Source: Halocafeteria seosinensis
Lineage: Eukaryota; Sar; Bigyra; Bicosoecida
Reading direction: 5' to 3'
NCBI GenBank assembly: GCA_001687465.1
Contig: LVLI01000100.1
Span: 62,001-126,000, forward strand
DNA length: 64,000 nucleotides
The notes beneath the pieces were generated by a model. That model did not search any database and was not told the DNA's origin. It saw nothing but the letters and a program-made list of their open reading frames with translations. Positions within the stretch are counted from its first letter, which is position 1. The number at the start of each line of letters is the position of its first letter. A program made the position numbers and the translations under genes. Of this stretch, positions 42,227-55,674 are shown one piece after another.

Positions 42227-44776
42227 ATGGAGAATTTGGATGACACCGCGTTCAAGTTTTTTTCCATTGTAGTGCTTCTATTGTACATATTAGGAGCTGG
42301 AGGGTGGCTCTTATGGAAGCTCTACCAAAATAAAACCCAGAAAGTTGTCTATCGGACCAATGTGGAGCGCGAAAATGCCGAAAAATTCAACGATGGAGGC
42401 AGTACCCCAGGGTCGGGCAAGTCCAAATGGTTCCGGAATGTCTCATTTGCCGTGGTACTTAATGTTATACTCATTTTGCTGTCCCTGTACACTATTGTCA
42501 CGCTAGTCGAACAGCTCAAAATCTCGGCCGAAGTACGAGGATTCGATCCATTTGCGGTATGTTCGAACAGAGACTGTGTTCTGAATTCGGGATGTCAACT
42601 AAATACGAGGACAATCAATGATATTGTGCAGGTTTTGGAGCTAGAACCAGGAGCTGAGCAGCGCCAGATCAAATCAGCATACCGGAAGCTAAGTCTCAAG
42701 TACCATCCGGATAAACCCGAAGGTAGGCCGCTCGTTGCAGTTCTTCGTGCATACATTGCTAGCACGCACTGATGAACAAATTGTTGTGGCTGCAGGTGAC
42801 GAAGAGAAGTTTTTAACGATTTCCAAAGCATACAAGATTCTAACAGACGAAACTGCGAAGGAAAATTTTGAAAAGTATGGAAATCCCGACGGCCCAGAAC
42901 CAATGAAATTTGGAATTGGTTTGCCGAGCTTCTTTGCTGACGAGAGCAAACAGCGCAGCATTGTATTCTTGTATATTGCACTGCTTGCAATTGGTGTTCC
43001 CTTGCTAGTCAAGTTTTGGAAAACAGATTCGGCGGCGGAACCAACTCCCGAAAGTGCAGCTTTAGCATACCAAAATTTAGATGGGGAGACCGCAAGACTA
43101 TCCAGTATTCAAGACCTTTTCATTTGTGCCCGAGAATTGGGCGATCTTCTTTTTGATGAAGAAGCTGACGCCCCCTGGCTAGATGCATTGATGAAAGAAA
43201 TCAAATTGGCGAAGAAACCGAAACAGTACAGTTGGTATGTGCGGGATGAGAACGGAAATCTTCGACCCTTACAATTGCCATTTGACACCGTAGCTATGTA
43301 TCAAGCATTGCTAACAAATTATCTCTCTGGAGACAAGTACGACTTCGGGTGCCTTACAGCGGCTCAGAAAGCACAGGCGATTGAGAAACTAGTGTTCATG
43401 TTGAACAATACTCCACGGATTCTTAAGTCATTCATGGAGGGATGCAAACCGATGAACCAGGACGGTAGTGGATCGAAACCCATAGCATTCCTTCGGATAG
43501 TTGAGTTCTCGCAGGTGATGTGCCAGGCAATGCCAATCACTGACGCCGACTCTCTAAATACGCTTAAACAGATCCCCGGATTTTCTCATGAATTGGTCAC
43601 AAAGAAGCTAGTCAAACTGCCTCAAATCCAACGGAACTTCAGATTACTGGATTTTCTTCGGTTACCACATCAGCAGGTGATTGATGAGATTATTTCTCGG
43701 TTTCCAGAAGAGGATGAAGTGAGGAATCGTCGAGAGGAGATTCTCCGTCTTCTCGCCTCCCTCCCGGATCTGAAGGTTCAAGCTTCCTTGGATGTTGAAG
43801 GGGCTTCGGAAGTTCACCCGAATGATATTGTACTCCTTCGTGTAAAACTAGAGCATCGTAACTGTGTGGACCTGAGCCGAATAGCTAGCATTGGCCAACA
43901 GCAAGTGCTTGGTAGTAGCGAAGACCGAAAGGATGGAGAGCCCGAGTATACGAATAATGGGTCAGCATATGTAGACCTTGAAGATTCCGATGTTTCAGAA
44001 GAGAAAAAACTGTACTGGCCCACGAGTGAGAACCTAAAATCATCTGAAGATGAATCCACTCCTGTGCCTCAGGCCCACACGCCATACTTCCCCCAGCCGG
44101 TGAAGGAGCGTTGGTATCTGGTCTTGCTTCAAAACAGCTGGGAGGGGAAATCAAAGAAGTCAAAGACTCTCAAGAAGCATTTACGGGGCATTGATTATGT
44201 TGATGAAAGTACGAAAGTAATTCGAAAGAATATGAGGCTTCCAGCTCCCCCAACGACAGGAGAGTACGAGTTTGAGCTACATGTTAAGAGCAACTGCTAC
44301 GTTGGACTGGATCACAAGGTTACACTCAAGTAAGTAGCGCAGAAACGCCTTATGGGTTCAAGAATTGTCCATATTTATTTGCTTTATGTCGCAGGCTTAA
44401 CGTAGTTGAGCCGTCAGAACCTGAGCAAACACAAGAAGAGGAAGTGCAGAACGCCGAAGGGGAAGAAGAGGAGGAAGACAAGGACGATGGTGAAGAATTC
44501 ACCAGCCTTGAACATTTGTTAGGAGGTCAAGCGAAGGAGATCAAAGACGATTCTGACGATGAAGAAGAAGAGCAGGGTGGTGAAGCCGCTCCAGAGGAAG
44601 AGCAACAGCAGCAACAGCAGGAGCAACGCACATTAACTAAGCGCGAACGGAAGAAACTGAAGGGCAGAGAGCACAAGAAAAAGAATAAGAAGGCAGCACA
44701 AGATTCGACAGGCCAACAAGGTCAAGGAGCTGAAGACAATAAGGAAGGTCAGTCGGAAGACGAGGGTGCAAAATAG
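42227..44776 (+). CDS. SEC63: SEC63, ER translocon J-protein
   Basis: An ER membrane partner of SEC61/SEC62 that recruits BiP through its lumenal J domain for protein import. Four exons (42227-42556, 42632-42722, 42796-44329, 44395-44776) give 778 residues. Membrane helices lie at about 10-32, 72-95 and 193-213. The J domain sits between helices 2 and 3 (VLELEPGAEQRQIKSAYRKL, with the HPD of KYHPDKPEG). The Sec63/Brl region follows: PRILKSFMEGC, ALLTNYLSGDKYD and IPGFSHELV with an FN3-like end (YEFELHVKSNCYVGLDHKVTL). The tail is very acidic (EEEEDKDDGEEF), then basic (TKRERKKLKGREHKKKNKK). The acidic stretch may bind SEC62, as in yeast and animals. An intron falls inside the J domain. Confidence 0.93.
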
Positions 44777-44863
44777 ATACCCTGCTCGTTATAGGTGTAG
44801 AAGAGTGAATTGACATCACGCCGCCCAAACACTACACTACCATTTGTTGTACATAGCATATAT

Positions 44864-46111
44864 TCAAACTCCCGTGACATTGTCAGTAGACAACGCACTG
44901 TCCAGGGACGATTCAATATCTTCATGCCTGAAGCGGAATCCAGAATCCAATAGCTTGTTGGGCACTGCACGCTGGGACGCTAGCAGTAGTTCTTCCCCCA
45001 TCTCTCCAAAAACTGTCTGAACCACCGGTGTTGGCATTGGCATGATTGCGGGTCTAAACAGTTGCTTCCCTAATGTTTTTGAGAATTCTCGATTCTGTAC
45101 AGGATTTGGAGAACACATGTTCACCGGCCCGCTGATTTCTTTCCTGCGAATGCAATGTTCAATTCCGCGCACTGCGTCATTGAGTGACACGAAACTCATA
45201 TACTGCGTCCCCGGACCAATTGGTCCACCCAAGCCGAGATTAAACGGCAAAAGCATTGAATCTGTGTAAAAAAAAACCACAGTTTCATACAAATACATAA
45301 CAACTACTGGGACAGAAGAGCTGCTTACGTAAAGGACCCCCATGTTGCGCAAGGACCATGCCAAAACGCAAATTGACTACGCGAACCCCATTTTCTAATA
45401 CAGGACGCGTTTCTCGTTCCCACACACCAGCTACCTGCTACTTTCGAATAGCAAATTCTGGTGAGATGTCATTATGAGAATCCACGCAACACTTACGTCA
45501 GCCATGAATCCTTCTCCTTGGGAAGTGTCCTCTGTCAATACTTCGTCCCCTCGACTTCCGTAGTATCCGACGCCCGAGGCGGAAATCATTACGCGTGGTG
45601 GTCTTTCGAGTGAAGAAATCGCCCTTGCAAGCAACCGCGTCCCTCGGCGTCTAGATTCCATGATATGATGTTTCTTACGTTCCGTCCATCGTCCCGTGAA
45701 TGCCAGCAGTCCTTCCCCAGAGCCGACATTTTCGCCAGCGAGGTGGACGAACGCGTCGAACCCTTCTAGGTCCTCTACGTTGATGTATCCTTCATACGGA
45801 TCCCAGCTTATCTCGTGGTCATTCTGAGGAGGTCGACGAACAAGTTGATAAATGTCAGGGTGAAAGGAATTGCCCAATTTTGGGCTTCCCAAAGACTGTC
45901 TCAAGGCCGTTCCTATCATGCCCGATCCGCCAGATATCAACACTTTCAGACCTGGAGAACTCGATGAAGCGCTACTTGAACTAGCATAACGCCGAGTATC
46001 CCCGGAAAGTGAGGATAATGGAGTTAATGAGGTTCCCAAACAGGCACTCGGGGACCAAGATTGGCCCCAACCAAGGATGTTCGAGGTCTTTCGATAGAGA
46101 TGTCTCATCAT
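44864..46111 (-). CDS. SDR39U1: SDR39U1-type NAD-dependent epimerase family protein
   Basis: An extended short-chain dehydrogenase of the TIGR01777/SDR39U1 (YfcH-like) type. Three exons (45497-46111, 45329-45434, 44864-45261) give 372 residues. The first 50 residues are Ser/Arg-rich, a possible organelle presequence. The Rossmann core starts KVLISGGSGMIGTAL (G-G-x-G-x-x-G), then FDAFVHLAGENVG, RTRLLARAI-type helix residues and VMISASGVGYYGSRGDE, with the catalytic Tyr. The second half has VRVVNLRFGMVLA, LGLGGPIGPGTQYMSFVSLND and the DUF1731 end (VFGEMGEELLLASQRAVPN, LLDSGFRFRHEDIESSL). NADPH binding is expected, but the substrate is unknown across the family. Its end is 87 nt from the SEC63 stop. 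Confidence 0.88.
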
Positions 46112-46675
46112 TTTCTAATTCTACTGTATCTGAAACCCCTAATTATATGGATAAATCCTATATATATCCTCCACATGGTGGTGAATAGAGCTCAGAACCT
46201 TCTCAGATCGCGAAGCGACAATCTTTTCGCACACTGTATCACAATGGAACCTTGCCAGTTGCAACGACCATGCACTCGTTCGTGTCATTTAAGTATGCAA
46301 TTGAACATAAAACGGGATTGAACCAAAAAATGTCTCTTTGTCTCAGCAAGCGAGGATGGCTGTACGGTGGAGGCAGCGAGAGCATTGGATACTAGGGTAG
46401 AGAGGGTAGTTGAGTTGCACTGGAAGTGCACCGCAGCTGCAGATTCGGAGGACTCCACGTACACGCGGAGCATTTATTGAACTGGATACAGTCACGTCGA
46501 CTGTCCTGCACACCAAGAAAAGTTGGGAATAATCAGAGGAAGACGAGTATCAAAAAACAAATAAGCTGCGGACTTTCACACATTCCATCCTAGGACGCTA
46601 CCTCCGTGCTCTATCGAGCTACACGCCGCTAACCAGGGGTCTATCAAGTGACTGCTTCAAAAGCACCAAAAAAAG
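46112..46675. promoter_or_regulatory. divergent intergenic region
   Basis: A 564-nt gap between SDR39U1 and the Cys-rich membrane protein gene. Short frames on both strands are not convincing. Confidence 0.35.
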
Positions 46676-47932
46676 ATGGCTGCAGTCATTGTGAACTCTA
46701 AAGAGATGTACCGCCATCAGACGGCCGCAACGCTGTGGGGACGACATGAATTCGATAAGACAGCGACTAACTTGGAACGCTTTGGGAAGGTTGTCCATAC
46801 AAATCCCATACCAGGTGGATCAATAGCGTTTACCAATTCAGGGAGGTCAGTTTTCTTCTTACGAACAGAGTTGAGGCCGACATACAGGTCTTGCTGCCTT
46901 CCCCTGGTGACACAGCTCTTAGGGTACCTTATATATTGTATGACCTGTTTTTGGTGCTGCTGTCGATGTCGCAACCGCTGCAAAAGACCGACAGTACCAC
47001 CGTTGACACATGTGTCTTCACTCGACACCCCTTTGGTCACAGATACGGTACACAGCGAAGAATACACTGACGACGCGTCGGTTGGGATCGAAACAGATAC
47101 GTCTGGCGGATCCAGCTGGGAGTTGCACCAAAACTCACCGGCGGGTAACAGTCCTTGGTTTTACAGTGCTCGAGGGCTAAGAATTCGTCCCTTTTCGTAT
47201 TTGTGCGCCCTATGTTGTTGTCGTCAGATGCAGGAGCGCCCGGCATTAAATCGGATGATTACAGGAGAATATCCTATAGGAAGTAAAGGCAGGCATTGTT
47301 GCAGTGATCTACCGCCACCTCGTGAAATTGCAAAAGACATGGCATGCATTCCCTGTATTAAACAGTGCGGGACCCCGTCAGCTGTGACGGCATGTAGTCG
47401 AAGTCTGGCCGTTTGGGCTATATGCATGGTGTTGGGTCCCTTCGTGGTCGCCGGCGCTGTCGTAATCGGAACTCTATTCTTGACTATGGACTTAGTGTTG
47501 ATGCCAGTGATACTGGTGTTGGGAACTATTCTCTCTTGTATTTTGCTAGAACCTTGCTTTCTTTCTGTTTCATTTTGTTGTGGTATGCGGTCTTCGAGAC
47601 CCGGCTTCACGTTGACTGCTTCGCTTGTTCGGTATTATTCCTTTTCCGGTCGAGTGAACGATAACGATACTTACTATTCGGAGCATAAAATTGTTGGATC
47701 GGTCGTTTTGGTAGAAAACGCCAAATTTTTTCGTACTTTATGGGTACAAAGTACCGGAACAAATCCAGGAATGTCGTTTCAAGAACTGTTGGTCCGAAAT
47801 CCTATATGGGGGTTATTCGAACCCGACGTACCAGCTGATGCCATCGCGAAGGCATGGGATGAGCTCATACGGCGATGCGGCGGCACACGTCCCTCATTTG
47901 TTCCTGAGAAAGCTTTATGGGATATCATTTAA
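46676..47932 (+). CDS. Cys-rich multi-pass membrane protein, unidentified
   Basis: Single exon, 418 residues, not assigned to a family. Residues 1-60 are soluble and end in an FTNSGRSVFF strand. A hydrophobic segment follows with a dense cysteine cluster (YCMTCFWCCCRCRNRCKR), then an acidic linker, a second cluster (LCALCCCRQMQE), Cys-rich CIPCIKQCG, and two or three strong membrane helices (CMVLGPFVVAGAVVIGTLFL, LILVLGTILSCILLEPCF). The C-terminal 110 residues look globular (VNDNDTYYSEHKIVGSVVLV, FRTLWVQSTGTNPGMSFQEL). The CC/CCC runs next to helices suggest palmitoylation. The gene is complete and has normal codon use, so it is real. No homologue comes to mind. Confidence 0.75.
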   Translation: MAAVIVNSKEMYRHQTAATLWGRHEFDKTATNLERFGKVVHTNPIPGGSIAFTNSGRSVFFLRTELRPTYRSCCLPLVTQLLGYLIYCMTCFWCCCRCRNRCKRPTVPPLTHVSSLDTPLVTDTVHSEEYTDDASVGIETDTSGGSSWELHQNSPAGNSPWFYSARGLRIRPFSYLCALCCCRQMQERPALNRMITGEYPIGSKGRHCCSDLPPPREIAKDMACIPCIKQCGTPSAVTACSRSLAVWAICMVLGPFVVAGAVVIGTLFLTMDLVLMPVILVLGTILSCILLEPCFLSVSFCCGMRSSRPGFTLTASLVRYYSFSGRVNDNDTYYSEHKIVGSVVLVENAKFFRTLWVQSTGTNPGMSFQELLVRNPIWGLFEPDVPADAIAKAWDELIRRCGGTRPSFVPEKALWDII

Positions 47933-48507
47933 AACCCGGAAACACACATCAGTAGACTCTCAACTGCAGAACACATTATATTCCTCCTCTGGGAAGACGT
48001 TGACCTCAATATTTGTAGCCAAGAAGAACATGCATTGCTATTACCACAGCACCCCCAAAGCTTTTGAAGGTTCTGATTGTTTCAAAGTTTCAATATTACG
48101 TGTACTTGTACTTGTGGTTGGCTGATGTGCTGCGCCGAGGTTTCAGCGGAAGTTGAGCTTACAATATTCCTCTAACGGAGCTTATAATACATGTATGGTA
48201 TTCCTCTACAATAACGCCTTTGCATTCAAGCCGGCAATTATTCCCAATTTACACCTTTGACGCTTTCAACCCATTCAAGAGTGCTTCCTTAGTAGCAGTT
48301 CTTAGTAATACTTCCACGAATGTCGTAAGCGAATCGTACAACGATTCGTACAAGTTACTAACTGACGAAGCAAACAATCATTTCGCCACAAGGCGCCTTC
48401 GGATATTACAGCATAATTGCAATGTCTACGTCTTGTCAAGACCCACCGTTGTTCATTCAAGTATATCTTTAAGCGTGGTACAGTCTCCGAGGCTCATTTA
48501 CGAGAGA
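47933..48507. other. intergenic / possible 5' extension of the SH3 gene
   Basis: An in-frame open stretch reaches back from the SH3 gene's Met (48508) to 48220, but its composition is not protein-like. Probably 5' UTR plus promoter. Confidence 0.4.
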
Positions 48508-49559
48508 ATGGGCACTGAACCGACGCATATCGTGGAGCACAATTTCACATCTGAAGGGCCTGAAGAGCTATCATGCGATGCAGGGGATCTTGTAGCCGAA
48601 ATCCGTAAGTTTGCACACAGATGTGATGAATGGAGCTACGAATGGGCGCATATACACGATGATACTCTGGTGGTGCAGAGAATACGAACGTGGATAGCGC
48701 GGAGGGATGGACTTTAGTCCTCCGCGTCAAAAGTGCGTTAATTCGTGATCCAACCAGTTTGGAAGAGAATTCAGGCTTTGTACCCACTGGTAAGTAGGAA
48801 ATTCATCCGGATTTTTATGGTCAAATCATGCATAAGGTGCCTTCTCTTGCCCCGCAGAATACATCCGACGGCTGTCGCAGAAGGAGAAGAACGAACATCG
48901 GGCAAGCCAGTCAGGCTCACATCTGCAATCTCAGCCTCAGAGCTCCCCTTCTGCTACAACGGCGGTTTCTGAGCGATATGAGCGGTCCCCACAAACGCAA
49001 TCGCAGAACTTTGGCAACACCCAAAGCTCATGGGGTAGCAGCCCGTTGCGCACATCGGCTCTTCGCGGAACCCAAACATCCCCCGATTCACCGTTTTTCA
49101 CTCCCTCAATAAATGTGAAAGGCGACCAGAAGCCTCGTCAGACCCATGAAGATACAACTGCATTGGCAAGCACCGGTGGCTCTCGTTTAAGCCATTCAGC
49201 GGGCAACAATGTAGATCAGAATCTAAGGTACGTTGTGTACAATTAGAATGATTGATATGATGTTCTGGGCATCTTCATGAGCGTTTCACAGTAATGAATA
49301 CCGCCACCTATTTGCGAGTCAAGAGGACTGGTACTCACAAGTTAATTCTCGAAGAAAGGCAGCGTACCAGAGCATAGAGCGCAGTTTGGACTCTCTGAAC
49401 ACGCGCATCCTCAAGACAGACGAAAAGTCATCTTCTGTTATCGATAAGTTAAAGGAGCTTGACGTGTTGATAGATGAGGAAAGGAGGAGGTGGCAGGACC
49501 GCTTAGATGAGGAGCAGCAATACCTCACTGAAGAGGAGGGGACCGAAGCAACGTATTGA
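48508..49559 (+). CDS. SH3 domain and coiled-coil protein
   Basis: Four exons (48508-48604, 48679-48789, 48858-49227, 49292-49559) give 281 residues. An SH3 domain fills residues 5-70 but is broken by two introns: HIVEHNFTSEGPEELSCDAG and DLVAEI (the ALYDY and E-L-S-F-x-x-G-D parts), then NVDSAEGWTLV (the W of the peptide groove) and, after a longer loop, SGFVPTEYIRRL (the G-x-x-P-x-x-Y end). The middle 120 residues are Ser/Gln/Thr-rich and disordered. The C-terminal 80 residues form an amphipathic coiled coil (YQSIERSLDSLNTRILKTDE, KLKELDVLIDEERRRWQDRL). It is probably an adaptor in actin or endocytic work. The domain appears only after correct splicing. Confidence 0.78.
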
Positions 49560-50451
49560 TAGCTCGGGGCTCCAATCATGCTTGATTATTTTGCATGTTC
49601 GTCATACAGGAGCTCAACTTGTAATGTTTTAAAACCAAAGTGGAACGAATACCGCGTGATATTGCATGGGGTTTTCTCCACATTGCGGAATGCAAGCGGA
49701 TATATAGTTTGACTGAATCCCCACATGCATGATAGATAAGATATGTATTGGAATAAGAGTACCAAGTGGTAGGATATCGAAGTAGATAATCGTACAACGT
49801 TGTACCTTAGCTTGAGGCTCTTGGTAAGGGCTTATGTCCTTCTCATATACTTCGTTTTTGATAATCAACTTAACGGTAGCAAGTTTTCTCACTGAGTAAC
49901 AATATCTTGACTTCATCCCACCACACCACACGTGGTTCACCGTAACGTTCGTCGTGGTCCGTGACTTTNNAACCAACCGAACCCGACGAAATGTTTGTCG
50001 TGTTGGGCAACTTTCCTCGCATCTGCAGAAGCTGAGCAGAGTCTGGGACGATAATGCCTTACATGCGCTTTTTATTACATCCGTCGCACGCACCATTTCA
50101 TAGATATACACTCACTTTGTATTGGTATTCGTTCAGGTAAGTATTTGCCACTGTTTTGGTGGATAAAAGGATCACTAGGAACCATGGTTCTGTCCCTCGT
50201 TTGAGCGTTCCTTTTGCTCTATACAATGTCCATGGGATATTTTATTGACGATTCCAGTTCATCAAGATAAAGAAATCCATCCATCCTTTGTTGCTGCTGC
50301 TGTTGCAGGTGTCCTCGGGGACGTAGTGTGGGAAAATTGGGATTTGCCACTTCCACATCGGAGGAATTGAAACTATTCTGAGACCACTCTATCTATCTTG
50401 ATTGCCTCGCTGTGTTGGAGCGATTATTATGGGCGCACACAGTCTTAGAGC
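49560..50451. other. intergenic with assembly gap
   Basis: AT-rich. Two undetermined bases (NN) at 49969-49970 mark a sequencing or assembly gap. No supported gene; a minus-strand frame across the gap is not protein-like. Confidence 0.5.
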
Positions 50452-51918
50452 ATGAAGAGCGAGACAGGCAGCCACTATAAGGAGGGAGGACGGTATGGGC
50501 AGTACCAAAGTCCTCGCTCGGGCGCTGGAAAAATCAATGGCACTTCATGCAACCATGCAAGCAGTAATGGGAACGAAAGCCACAAGGGGTCTTTCCGAAG
50601 TCGTTGCGGATTTCGAGGAGTCTCTCTCCAGTTCCCCGTCCTAATGAGAATACTTCTGTATCTGGGGGCAACAGTGATGTCTATGAGCACCAGTCCCTCC
50701 CGGGTTGAAGTCAAGTCTCCAAGAGAAAACATAGAGTTCCTCTATCCAGAAGCTCACGGAGGATACAACGAACTTCTGGGTGACAAAGTACCTTTTGAAT
50801 TCACAAACACTGATGGGACTAGCGAATTGACTCCTGAAGTTTTGGAAAGCACTCGTCTAAGAGCTAAGCGAGGCGATGCTGGTACGTGTAGTTCACCCAC
50901 TGTTCTGATGGACTCTGTTTTACATGTTGTTTACTGATTTACTCAAACAGATGCATCATACTTCCTTGGATTGCTTTCTTTCTATGGGCACCATGTCCCG
51001 AAGAGCCGGATGCGTGCCTCCCACTATTTCAGGTTTTCTGCTGAGAAAGGACATGTAGGCTCACAGACTAACCTTGGGGTGATGCTTGCTAACGGTTTAG
51101 GCATTGCTCGCAATGATTTGGAAGCTATATATTGGTTCCACCGAGCCGCGGAGAGCAACCACATGGAAGCGCAGTGGTGGCTAGGGAAAATGTATATCGA
51201 AGGAAGAAGTAATTTGCCTCCTCAGCAAGCCCAAGGAGAAGCTTTCCACGTACGTATCATCTAGAGCCAGAATTAGCGCAGTTCGTGCTTTACTTTGCTT
51301 GTTCGGGTCTGTTTTGCCTTTCAGTGGTTACAATTGGCAGCGTCTAGAGGTGGAGTTCCACCTAAACATTACCTTGGAATGATGTACGAAAACGGAATTG
51401 GAGTACCTGTAGACTACAGCATGGCCCGGGACCTTTACATCGAGGCAGCCCGTGGTCAAATGCCTGACTCTATGTACAACCTAGCATTAATGTATGCACA
51501 TGGGCGAGGCACGGGGCAGGATTATTTGGAGGCTATTCGGTTATTGAATACAGCTGCAGCGGAATATAAGCACCCAGCGTCTGCGCTCGCCCTGGCGCTG
51601 ATGCGAGTCAGGGGCTTAGGAACCGAAATTGACTACGGGGATGCTTTCCAGTGGCTTGAACTAGCCATCAAAGGAGAAGGAGTGATAGCAGAAGAGGCGA
51701 TGAGAGTTAAGATGATATTAAAAGAATCATTGAGAAATGCAGAAGATTATGCAGACAGTATCATCGGGCAACACAATCTTCACAACGAGGATCCGGAGGT
51801 GGTCGAAAAGCACAAACGACAGTTAATGATGCAATACTTGCAAAACAACAGTCCAAACGTTCACTTAACTCCAGATTTGAGACTTCAAATCCCAAAGGAG
51901 CGATGGGGTCTACCCTGA
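50452..51918 (+). CDS. Sel1-like repeat protein
   Basis: Three exons (50452-50881, 50951-51249, 51325-51918) give 440 residues. After a polar N-terminus a hydrophobic stretch (VLMRILLYLGATVMSM, about 63-78) could act as an internal signal-anchor, or as a signal peptide if translation starts at the Met at 50644. Residues about 145-390 contain at least six Sel1 repeats (A-x-x-x-L-G-x-M-Y-x-x-G-x-G-V-x-x-D-Y-x-x-A-x-x-x-Y-x-x-A-A), clear in LGMMYENGIGVPVDYSMARD, LALMYAHGRGTGQDYLEAIR and LALMRVRGLGTEIDYGDAFQ. In yeast and animals SEL1L/Hrd3 with such repeats runs ER-associated degradation, so an ERAD role is possible, but many Sel1 proteins do other work. The last 60 residues are helical and basic. 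Confidence 0.85.
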
Positions 51919-52173
51919 GTGACTGAGTCGCCGGCATATTCAACATTACTTGGTTGAAGTTTGGGAGGCTCTTGGCGTTCGCAACGCGAATAGTGCTCAG
52001 CAACCTCCGCTACAAACAACACCTTAATATAAATGTAAACTTTCGGATTGTTATGAGTGTTTTGCTACGACCACTGATATGTATACATTCCCTCTTTGAA
52101 GGCGTTATCTTCTTCTATAAAAGGTTGAAAGGGGGAAGAATCTCACTTTGGTGACTGATCCTCGCTAAGGAGC

Positions 52174-54042
52174 ATGGGCCAAATACCAGACGATGTTTCC
52201 GTCGTACATGTAGCCTGGTCAACGACATTCATTCTAGCCCACACGGTATCTTCTCATCTGTTGATGGCTAAGGCATGGGGTGTGTCCGTCAGCTTCGTAA
52301 GTCGCCAGTGACGTTCTCTTTTGGAACACTCTTACCATATTGTTGTTATCTGGCACAACAGGTACTTTGTTTTCTCCCACTATGCATCAGCTATGCTACT
52401 AAGAGTTTGATGTCTATTGGAGGCATCGTTGTATCCTTTCGAGCTCTTATCGACGTGCCGACCGCAAGGTACTTAGAGCTGCCAGAATGAGTGGCCACTT
52501 GAAAGAGTTTGTAAGATCTCTCGCAGATTATGTCCACCTTCGTTGATAGCTCGGTTTTCCAGTTTCTTTGGCAACGCTTCTCTCGGTAAGCAGTTACTAG
52601 CCAATACGCATGGCCACTCTCATAAGTAGTTACGATTTGGTCATATACAGCCAGTCAAGCAGTTATGGTCGGTTTGTTCCTCGATTCTCAAGATCACGCC
52701 ACAAGACTCGAAGCTTCGACATTGTTGTCAGTACTGACTATTGTTGTCTTATTGAGCTTGTCAGTGATTGCTGGAGCAACGTACAGTACCCATAACTCGT
52801 CGAATGTCGGGGTAGTGGAAAGTTTCTTTTCCTTTTACGTCCATGTCTCGTTGCTGGTACTGCTTATAGCTCTTAAGAGTCCGTTGGACGCCAATTGGTT
52901 TGCTACATTTTCGCCGGTGTATATATTATTGTTAGGAACATTCGTCGGTTCCTGCTGCGTTTTCGTCCGCACCTTTTCGAGTGTGGCATTCATGTTTGGT
53001 AAATCGCTTCGAGATAACTTTGACAAACTGAAGGCGTGCTCATGCTGCAAGAAATCGTCGTCGCCAACAAACAGCCGTTCGTCTCACCATGTCGAAGAAA
53101 CATTTTATGGCGAAAACGAAATGAAGAAGCATGGCGGTATACGGAGTGAAAGCGCTACTCCGAACGTCGAACTGAGTGAAAATCCGGTAGACGAAGCAAC
53201 AAAATCCTTATTTTTCTTCTCCCTAGCTCTCCTTGTCATCACAACTGCCGTCGCGGTCTCATTGGTACGTCAACTGCATGTTTTTAACGTTTCGTGGTTG
53301 CCTGATAAGCACTGCCTTGTGCCACCTGCAGTTCTGGGTTGGGTCTTGTTTGGAAGCTGCGGAGTTGGAACGTGACGGGAATGTCATAAGACTGGACGAG
53401 GTCTGCGTACAGAATTCTTTGACTCCACTGGTTTTGTGCTCGTGGATATGCGTTGGCTTATGGATGACAGTTTCTGGTCACATTTTATCTTCTCAAGTCC
53501 ACAGTAACATTCTCAGCTGGGCATCGGAGGGTTCCACAGACGATGAGACACATCCCGCGAAGCAACGAGATTCAGGATATATTAAGACGGGGAGAAGACT
53601 ATCTAACATGCTTGTTCAAAGTCTAGTGCTGCCACCACATGCAACCATATTCGATGGAGAAGCAGAAGATCTAGTCGATGCAAACCAGTCTGATACCAGT
53701 ACGTCTCATCCACCAAGCGACCACTATAGCCCCTCCGCGAGGAGACTAACAGGGGGTTCCCGTGGCAGGTACTCTTCGGCTTTGACGCCTCCGCCAACCA
53801 CCGGGATTTTCAGAAGTGAACCAAGAAAGCGCAACTCGCTTGCTTCCTACCTGACTGGCATGTATTCGAGTGGGTACCTCAGTGTTCCGGAGGAGATAGA
53901 CCAGGAAGAGCAGAACTACAGAGAACGCCAGAGTACCGCAATTATGACGCAGCCGAGGACAGTATCGCAGTCTATTGCAGGTTTAAATAGGGTGCATAAT
54001 ACGGGGAGGCAAGGTAAACGAAGCACATCTACCTTACGGTAG
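52174..54042 (+). CDS. TMEM185-like multi-pass membrane protein
   Basis: Five exons (52174-52296, 52362-52468, 52527-52585, 52651-53264, 53332-54042) give 537 residues, all phases matching. It starts MGQIPDDVSVVHVAW. About eight hydrophobic segments run to residue 395. LLVLLIALKSPLDANWFATF followed by SPVYILLLGTFVG matches the A-L-x-x-D...W...F-x-P-x-W/Y repeat of the TMEM185 (Tmemb_185A) family, members of which sit in the ER or Golgi. A Cys pair (ACSCCKKSS) sits in a cytosolic loop. The C-terminal 160 residues are cytosolic, Ser/Thr/Pro-rich, with many possible phosphorylation sites (ARRLTGGSRGRY). The family call is moderate. The start is chosen because it gives an immediate membrane segment and in-frame splicing. 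Confidence 0.65.
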
Positions 54043-54237
54043 GAACATGCTTTAGCCCTTTCCTCGCTGAAGGAGTCAGTGCGATAGGAGGCGCATCCGG
54101 AGTATATTCATACTCATCTTGGTTAGATACGCTCTAGAATGACCCAATTTAAAGAACTCCGTCAATGCAAGACTATGCCACTTGAAATCTCCGTTACAAA
54201 AGCGCCCCCAATAGCATCCTGCTCTAACCTCTATTTG

Positions 54238-55634
<1,397 letters not shown>

Positions 55635-55674
55635 TGTAGTGTAAAGATGGGTACTTTTTAGTGAAGTGAGTGTC

